From positions 2,332,331 through 2,396,330 of the forward strand of contig BCIM01000002.1 of assembly GCA_039545315.1 (NCBI GenBank): DNA of 64,000 nucleotides, written 5' to 3'. Both the position numbers and the translations under genes were made by a program. Below are positions 58,198-64,000 of this stretch, piece after piece (the stretch's first letter is position 1; every line of letters starts with the position of its first letter). The notes below the pieces were generated by a model. That model did no database searches and was not told the origin of the DNA. It saw nothing but the letters and a program-made list of their open reading frames with translations. This DNA is from Kondoa malvinella (Eukaryota > Basidiomycota > Agaricostilbomycetes > Agaricostilbales > Kondoaceae).

Positions 58198-60869
58198 CTA
58201 TCGTCCTGATCCTTTCGGTTTGAGCAAAGGTGCCAACCTCGACAGATCGCAGGCCAGCTGCAGAAAGCCGTGCTAAGAAGCAGTGATGAGCTTCTACGAG
58301 TACTGTATCGTTTGTACAGGGATCTCTCACCTGCAATAGCTCATCGGCCGCAGCTCTTGATTCTGCAAACCGCGTCAGCTGCCCGCAGCACTTCGCCCGC
58401 GGTGACAAATACGTACTGACGTCAACACACAGACAGACAGCCAGGAAATTCTTCAATTCTTTGCTCAGTCGTTCAGGTTTTTTAAGTGTGGGTGTTCCAT
58501 TTGTTGCAATGAGGTACAGCGCTTTCAACGGCTCTTCGTCGAGGTAAGGAGGTTCGTTTTCGATCATCTCGATTGCCATGACTGGCGGAAACAAGAAGGA
58601 ATGGAATTCAGTGTGATTGAGCGAAAAATATAGAAAGGACACACTCCCTAAGGACCAGATGTCCACCTTGGCACCATACTCCTTTTGCTTGACTACTTCA
58701 GGCGCCATCCAATAGGGTGTGCCGACCATGGTCGCTCGTTTCGACTTCTGGTCAGTTAGTTTGGCACAAAAGCCGAAATCGGCTGTTTGCACAAGCAGAC
58801 AAGCTTGCTTTAGCGTTTTCAAACGGTCGGACAACACGTATACGTACTAATCTTGACATGACCCCTTGCATCCAAAAGGACATTGTCACTCTTGATATCG
58901 CGATGGATAATACTTTTCGAGTGCAGATGTTGCAAACCTTGGCATGTCTATCAAAAGATCAATCAACCGATTTCACTAAACAATTCACAATACACTCACC
59001 TCCCGGCAGATGCAAGAGATCTGGTCCTCTTCGAGAGAATGATTGTCAATAACGTCTGTTAAAGCGCCGCCTTCCATATAATCCATGACCACCCACAGCT
59101 CGCTGCCCCGCAGCAAGAAGGAATCACGGAAGTTGACTATATTGTCATGCCGGCTCTCCTTCATGACCAAGATCTCATTGACGATGAGTTCCTTCCGTGG
59201 TTGTGCTGCCAGGTCCATTTGCTTGATTGCCACTTTCTCACCCGTTTCGTTGATTTTGGCGACATACACAGATCCAGACGCTCCTTGACCGACTTTCTTG
59301 ATCTTGGTGTACATTCTTGTGGGGTCCTCTGGTGAAGTGACCTGCCGCAACTTGGCTTGAATCTCGGCTTCTGTCATTTTTGATATTCGTCTGTCTCCGC
59401 CTCCGGGTTTCTGGGCACCTACGGCCTTTTTATTGTCAGCTCCGCCTGTAGCTGCAGATTTGATCAAAGAGGCTGATGCCGCAGCGACATCGCCTTTGAC
59501 ATTGGGCGCTGGTGTGCGCTGACCATTACTTGGGCGCGCGTCGTAGGGCTGAGACGAATGAGATGATTGTCCTAGGCCTGTTCGCTGATCGAGTGTTGTA
59601 TCTGCCGCTGTTCGCGCTGACGTGCTTGACTGCAATGGCTTCGCGCTGGTGATCACCTCGTTTGGGATTCGTGAAGTGCTCGGGGCTGCCGGTGCTTTGC
59701 GTTGCGGTACCAAGTCAGAGCGTTCGGAGAGTGAGCCTGGAGTCCGGGCTGGGGCAAGTCGAGAGGCCAAGGTGGTTCGCTCTTGTTGGCTGGCCGTAGA
59801 GGGCAAGGCACGGCGAAGGTCATCCGTGTTGGCCATAGCGCCACTGGCTGATCCGTTTACTTTTATATTACCTTCAGAGCGAGCGATGGAATCTTTGGAG
59901 GGTAGCGTGACTGGCGGCAGTGGTTTTTGTTGAGACCTGTCGGACTGTTTCAAACCGGCAAGGCCAGTCCCCGCATCAAAGCGTGTGACATAGGGTTGCG
60001 ATGCCATGTTCTCCTTGATCGCCATTGTTTCTGTGTCTCGCTCCCTTTTCTGAGACTCGGTGTAAAACTCCAAGACGTCAAGGACTGCTTGAGGATTCTT
60101 TGCGTAGTCTTCTTTGGTGATAGCACTGGAGGTCAACAAGCGCGTCCACTGATCAGGCAAGCCAGTGAAAGCTCCCGAAACCGAGTCGAAGCCAACATGG
60201 ACTTGATGCACAAAATTGGTCGGATTCGAGACGCCCACCAATTGAGATCTGCTGTACAAGTCCTCCATCCAGTTGTACAGTTCTTCGTCGTTCTTCACGG
60301 ACTGGGATGTCTCCTTGAGACCCGAGACACGTTTTGTCTATGCGCGGTCAGAAGCTTACCAGATAATAACTTTTCTCGGTCGTCTCCAGCACGAAAGAGT
60401 AAGGCTTCAGGTCGTTTCGGGAGACGTTGGTGATTGAGTCCACGTTGATCAAAACGAGCACAGCGGGGGTGACCTAGCATGAGAAGCACGCCTTTAAAGC
60501 GCCGAAATGCCAACGATGGGGTCGACAAACATCGTTCTTATGCATGCTCAGAGCTCGCTCCCGCAACACCAGCCATCTTTTAGACCAAATCCAGCTCTTC
60601 AGGCCCTCTTCTTTGACACTCACATAACCTCTGCGAACAATCGTCGCTGGATCTGTAGGACCAGAGGACTTTCCTAGACTACGCGAGGCTTGTGGTATAG
60701 GTGTCGTAGCTCCATAGCTCGGCGTAGAAGGTTCTCCTCCAGTTTGACGTCCCAAGCTCGCGTTCGATGCATTGAAGTACGAATTTGAGCCAGACGCGGC
60801 AGAGCTGGCTGATGCAGAGCGCGACATGGGCGCAGGCGGCGCAGGCCGTGACGGCGTCAAGTAGTTCAT
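58198..60869 (-). CDS. STE20: PAK-family kinase, STE20/CLA4 type (PH + CRIB + kinase)
   Basis: Start at 60869 ([20 protein letters not shown]). PH domain from about residue 80 ([35 protein letters not shown]; later [16 protein letters not shown] and [13 protein letters not shown]). [36 protein letters not shown]. After a long Ser/Pro linker the kinase domain begins [14 protein letters not shown], with VAIKQMDL (Lys), [25 protein letters not shown] (DFG), [16 protein letters not shown] and VDIWSLGIMAIEM. It ends [20 protein letters not shown], using an acceptor CTTCTTAG. Bound to Cdc42/Rac it drives MAPK signalling in mating and polarity. PH makes it CLA4-like by yeast rules; basidiomycete MAT-linked STE20 kinases are its natural comparison. 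Confidence 0.93.
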
Positions 60870-61156
60870 CCTCTTTGGTTGTCCTTTTGGTCGCTGGTCG
60901 ACTAGCAAACACCGCGTCAACGAGTAATACATTGTCACTAGAACCTACAATTCAGCTAATTGCACAAGCGAAGACGATATGCTGCTCTGAGCCTGTCCGA
61001 GCTTGGAATACACTGGCCATCTACCGGTCGCAATAGTCTCAATCTCGCTCTTCTCCGCTTGAAGGGCTTTCTTGATGACAAGCACACAATCCATCTAAGG
61101 CACAAAGTCGTGTCGCTTCATAATACACCCAGGGCCTGGAGCCGCCGGTGCTAAAC
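60870..61156. promoter_or_regulatory. Divergent promoter between the PAK kinase and MSH1
   Basis: 287 bases between two divergent starts. No TATA or pheromone-type ACAAAAGG element was noticed. Confidence 0.4.
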
Positions 61157-64000
61157 ATGTATCGAATCATCCTCAATAATTCTCGACCAAAGCTCAAGAT
61201 TGGCACACATCGAATTGCAGCTGGCCGTCTACGCCTGACTGATGACTTTACTGCGTGCCCCAGTCGGAGCCGCCATTTTTCTGTCGTTGCGGGACCCACG
61301 GCCAAAGTGAACACCGGTCTCCCGCTGCGTTTAAATGCACACACGGGTAGTAAGACGAAGGGTTATTACGAAACCTGGTCAGACGAGCTCTTCAAAGAGT
61401 ATCCCGACCAATATCCAGCTTTCGTCATGGGTAAATTTGTCGAGGTGCGCGATCTGTCAAGGCATGGCATGGAAACACGATGCTGATGCTGGCTGCTACC
61501 CCAGATCCTGGGAAACGCCGCACCCGTACTAGCCGATAAGCTCAACCTGACCCTGATTAAGGATGGCTCCAAGTGCGGTTGGCCTCTCGACCAATTGATC
61601 CGACAGATCAATATTTTCGTATGCCAGCATGGCCTTAAACTAGCACTTCATGAACCCTATCAATCCAGTCCATTCGAAAGCGCTAGCAGGGACTACAAGA
61701 TAGCTCGCGTCTATACTCCAGGCACGCTTCCTGAAGAACATTTTGGTGGCCTAGAGACACCGAGAGGCTTGCTTTCCATCGCGTGTAGTCCTCGCTCGCA
61801 GACTGACGACCCGGCCGGCCATCTTTACCATCTTTTCTCCTACGATGTCTCAACAGCTGCAAGAAGCGAATATGTCATTACGTTGGATGGTGTGCGCGAA
61901 CGTCTCGAGGCAATTCATCCAGCTGAAATAGTACTACACTCCGAAATATTAGCCGATAAGCAACATCCAATACACGGTGCGCTGGCGAGCTTCCCCGCGG
62001 TGCTTTCTGCGCCAGTACGATTCCGCGAAGCCACTCCCTCGCCCAACGCAAGCAGCGGTTCTAGCCACTCGCTGATGCAGACCTACCTCAATGAAACCTT
62101 GTTCACCTTGGCGCCTTCCCTCTCTGAATCTCGCACGCATAATTTCTTGGCGCATCCCAGTGAAATGCGCTTGGAAGGTTCTGCTTTGTCTGCATTGGAA
62201 GTCAGAAAGCGCGCGAGCAGCGGCTCCTCTTCGGGATCTTTGCTGGCTGTACTCAAGCGCACCTGCACTCCTGGTGGAGCGAAATTATTGGCAGGAAGGC
62301 TGAGTGCGTACCGTCTTGCGTTGTCTTTGATTCGCATATGCTGAAATGCCAGTGTATAGGCACTCCAAGTACAGATTTGCGCGAGATTCACCATCGACTC
62401 AACCTGGTAACATCCTTTCTATACCACGCCGACTTGCGGTCAGATCTTAGAGATTGCCTGAAGACTCTCCCGGATGTGCCTCGACTGGTTGCAAGTGTTC
62501 AATCTCGTCGCAATTTTCCATCACTCTTCGATCTGGAGGCGTGTCTGCACCTTTGCCACATCATTCGTCTGACTACGAAGAATTATGTAGCGAGTCTACC
62601 TGATACCCGTTCCGCGGAAACTGCAGCCATTATGTCTTTCTTTGCCGACTATCCGATATTCGTACAGCTATCAAAGCAAATTAAAGCTGTGCGCACGACC
62701 GAGGAAGACAAGGACGATGACACAAGCCTCTACGAAAGGGCGATCCAGCTAAAGGGCACCGAGGGCGCCAAGAAAGGAAAAGAAGTCGAGGGCGCTGAAT
62801 GGGCTGTACGAGCAAAGTCCGTTGTCTCTTCAGTGATTGAGTCTCCTGCTAAATAGACAAGCAGTTACAATGAAACCTTAAGGAAAGCACATTTCGCTTA
62901 TGAAGCATGTGCTGCGGATTTGGATGGACATCTGGTGTCTATCCAGCGTAAACACAGTTCGTTCCGCCATACTGAACGAAGGAATCTGCTCGTGAACTGA
63001 AAACCTGTGCAGAGCTTCCAAAGGCCCTCCATGTCTCTTACGACAGCAAGCGCAAGCAACCTCTCGTTAAACTCTCTGCAAAGCAAATTCAGCGCTTAAC
63101 GGATACCGAGCTGGTGACTATTGATAGCAACAAAGTGTGGGCTTACACCACATCAGCAGTGAGTTTATTTGCCATTCGGCATACTTGGGTCTCAAGCGTC
63201 ACCTCCGCTCAGCGTATACTACACCTCTGGGAGCTGAAGGAGGCATCTGCCCAGGAGATTGCACAGGCGGAGGGACAGCTCATGAAGGACCTGTACAGTA
63301 TTGTTTGCCTCCTTCACTCAGCGATTCGGTCCAAGCTTACTGTTACGCAATAGTTCGACGCTCACAAAGAATCGCTAGATCGTCTTTGTGTCACACTGAA
63401 CGAATTGGATGTCGCAATGTCATCTGCAGAGCTAGCCGAAGAGCAAAACCACGTGTGTCCTAAATTCGTATCTCGGTATGTGTCTGTTATGGCTGGGTGC
63501 TCTGCTGATGCCAAATTACAAACTTACAGTAACGTCATTGAAATCCTTTCAGGTCGTCATCCTGTCATCGAGTCTGCTCTGATGCGGCGCGACCACAAAG
63601 CGTTTGTCCCTAACGATATTCACCTGTGTCGACAAACGGGCAATTTTGTCCTGATTACTGGACCCAACATGTACGCGATTATCAAAGCCAATAGTACGAA
63701 GAGCTCACATTTCCGCAGGGGAGGCAAGAGCACCGTCCTACGCCAAGTGGCTATCATTGTCCTCTTGGCGCAAGCAGGTCTCTATGTGCCAGCTGGCAGT
63801 GCTGCTCTATCAGTTGTCGATCAAATTTTCACTCGCATCGGCGCTTCGGACGATCTGTTCCAGAACAAGTCCACTTTCATGCAAGAAATGTCGGAGATGA
63901 GTGTCATTCTTAGAAAGGCGACATCGAGATCACTGGTCAGAGGCGAGATACTCTCTTTGGGTTCAGGAGCTCAATTGCTGGCAGGTACTTTTGGATGAAG
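61157..64000 (+). CDS. MSH1: MSH1, mitochondrial MutS homologue (3' end cut by window)
   Basis: Start at 61157 (MYRIILNNSRPKLKIGTHRI), a basic mitochondrial presequence. MutS mismatch-binding domain: GYYETWSDELFKEYPDQYPA, FVMGKFVE, then LGNAAPVLADKLNLTLIKDG and the connector FSYDVSTAARSEYVITLDGV. Core: MRLEGSALSALEVRKRASSG, LLAVLKRTCTPGGAKLLAGR, LREIHHRLNLVTSFLYHADL. ATPase: VIEILSGRHPVIESALMRRD, FVLITGPNM spliced over an intron (about 63671-63718) to GGKSTVLRQVAI, then IFTRIGASDDLFQNKSTFMQ and EMSEM. It repairs or stabilises mitochondrial DNA. The remaining ATPase C-terminus lies beyond the window. Middle exons (62.86-63.4 kb) are only roughly resolved. Confidence 0.88.

Overview
The window looks like nuclear DNA of a basidiomycete fungus. 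Genes are close-packed on both strands, single-copy and eukaryotic, and are cut by many short introns (about 40-90 nt; GT-AG, one probable GC-AG). The pheromone precursor described below resembles rhodotorucine-type precursors of Pucciniomycotina (red-yeast relatives), so that subphylum is my best placement; I cannot name a species. The sequence is a scaffold with two 1-base gap marks (19853, 20170) and an 880-base N run (45879-46758).

The main reading is that this is a pheromone/receptor (P/R) mating-type region. At 19881-20117 (minus) lies a 78-residue lipopeptide pheromone precursor with three 20-residue repeats and a terminal CVIA CAAX box. A STE3-type pheromone receptor lies at 31354-32545 (plus). 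A STE12 transcription factor (20840-22633, minus) and a PAK kinase of the STE20/CLA4 type with PH and CRIB domains (58198-60869, minus) are in the same window. Thus peptide ligand, receptor, kinase and transcription factor of the mating cascade are linked within about 41 kb. KAP95, LSM7, COQ8/ABC1, an L6 and an L18ae ribosomal protein gene lie between them; from memory these also occur in the P/R region of Sporidiobolales red yeasts.

Layout. 1-19.5 kb: RRN6-like Pol I factor (partial), secreted protein with five WSC domains, conserved unknown protein, ATP12, mitochondrial mS33, secreted Thr-rich protein, Pmr5/Cas1-type esterase, CAP/SRV2, CMR1. 19.5-20.8 kb: pheromone gene beside one arm of an inverted repeat. 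20.8-32.5 kb: STE12, CHO2, JMJD5-like protein, 2-oxodicarboxylate carrier, mitochondrial L6, STE3. 32.8-44.6 kb: RPC40, MRD1, COQ8, SRP9-like, prefoldin 3, RPN9, mitochondrial IF3, an acidic unknown, eL20. 45.5-47.1 kb: truncated SFT2, N gap, second arm of the inverted repeat. 47-64 kb: RRG7, NDUFAF6-like, malate dehydrogenase, LSM7, KAP95, TRM8, a small unknown, eL28, STE20/CLA4 kinase, MSH1 (partial).

The two repeat arms (19546-19852 and 46759-47065, inverted, two differences in 307 bases by eye) both stop at the same base next to an assembly gap. In the first copy the pheromone gene follows at once. I infer that a second, inverted pheromone gene sits in the N gap, and that the 27 kb between the arms could invert. 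Gene models were spliced by eye, so exon borders are approximate and single-exon coordinates span introns.
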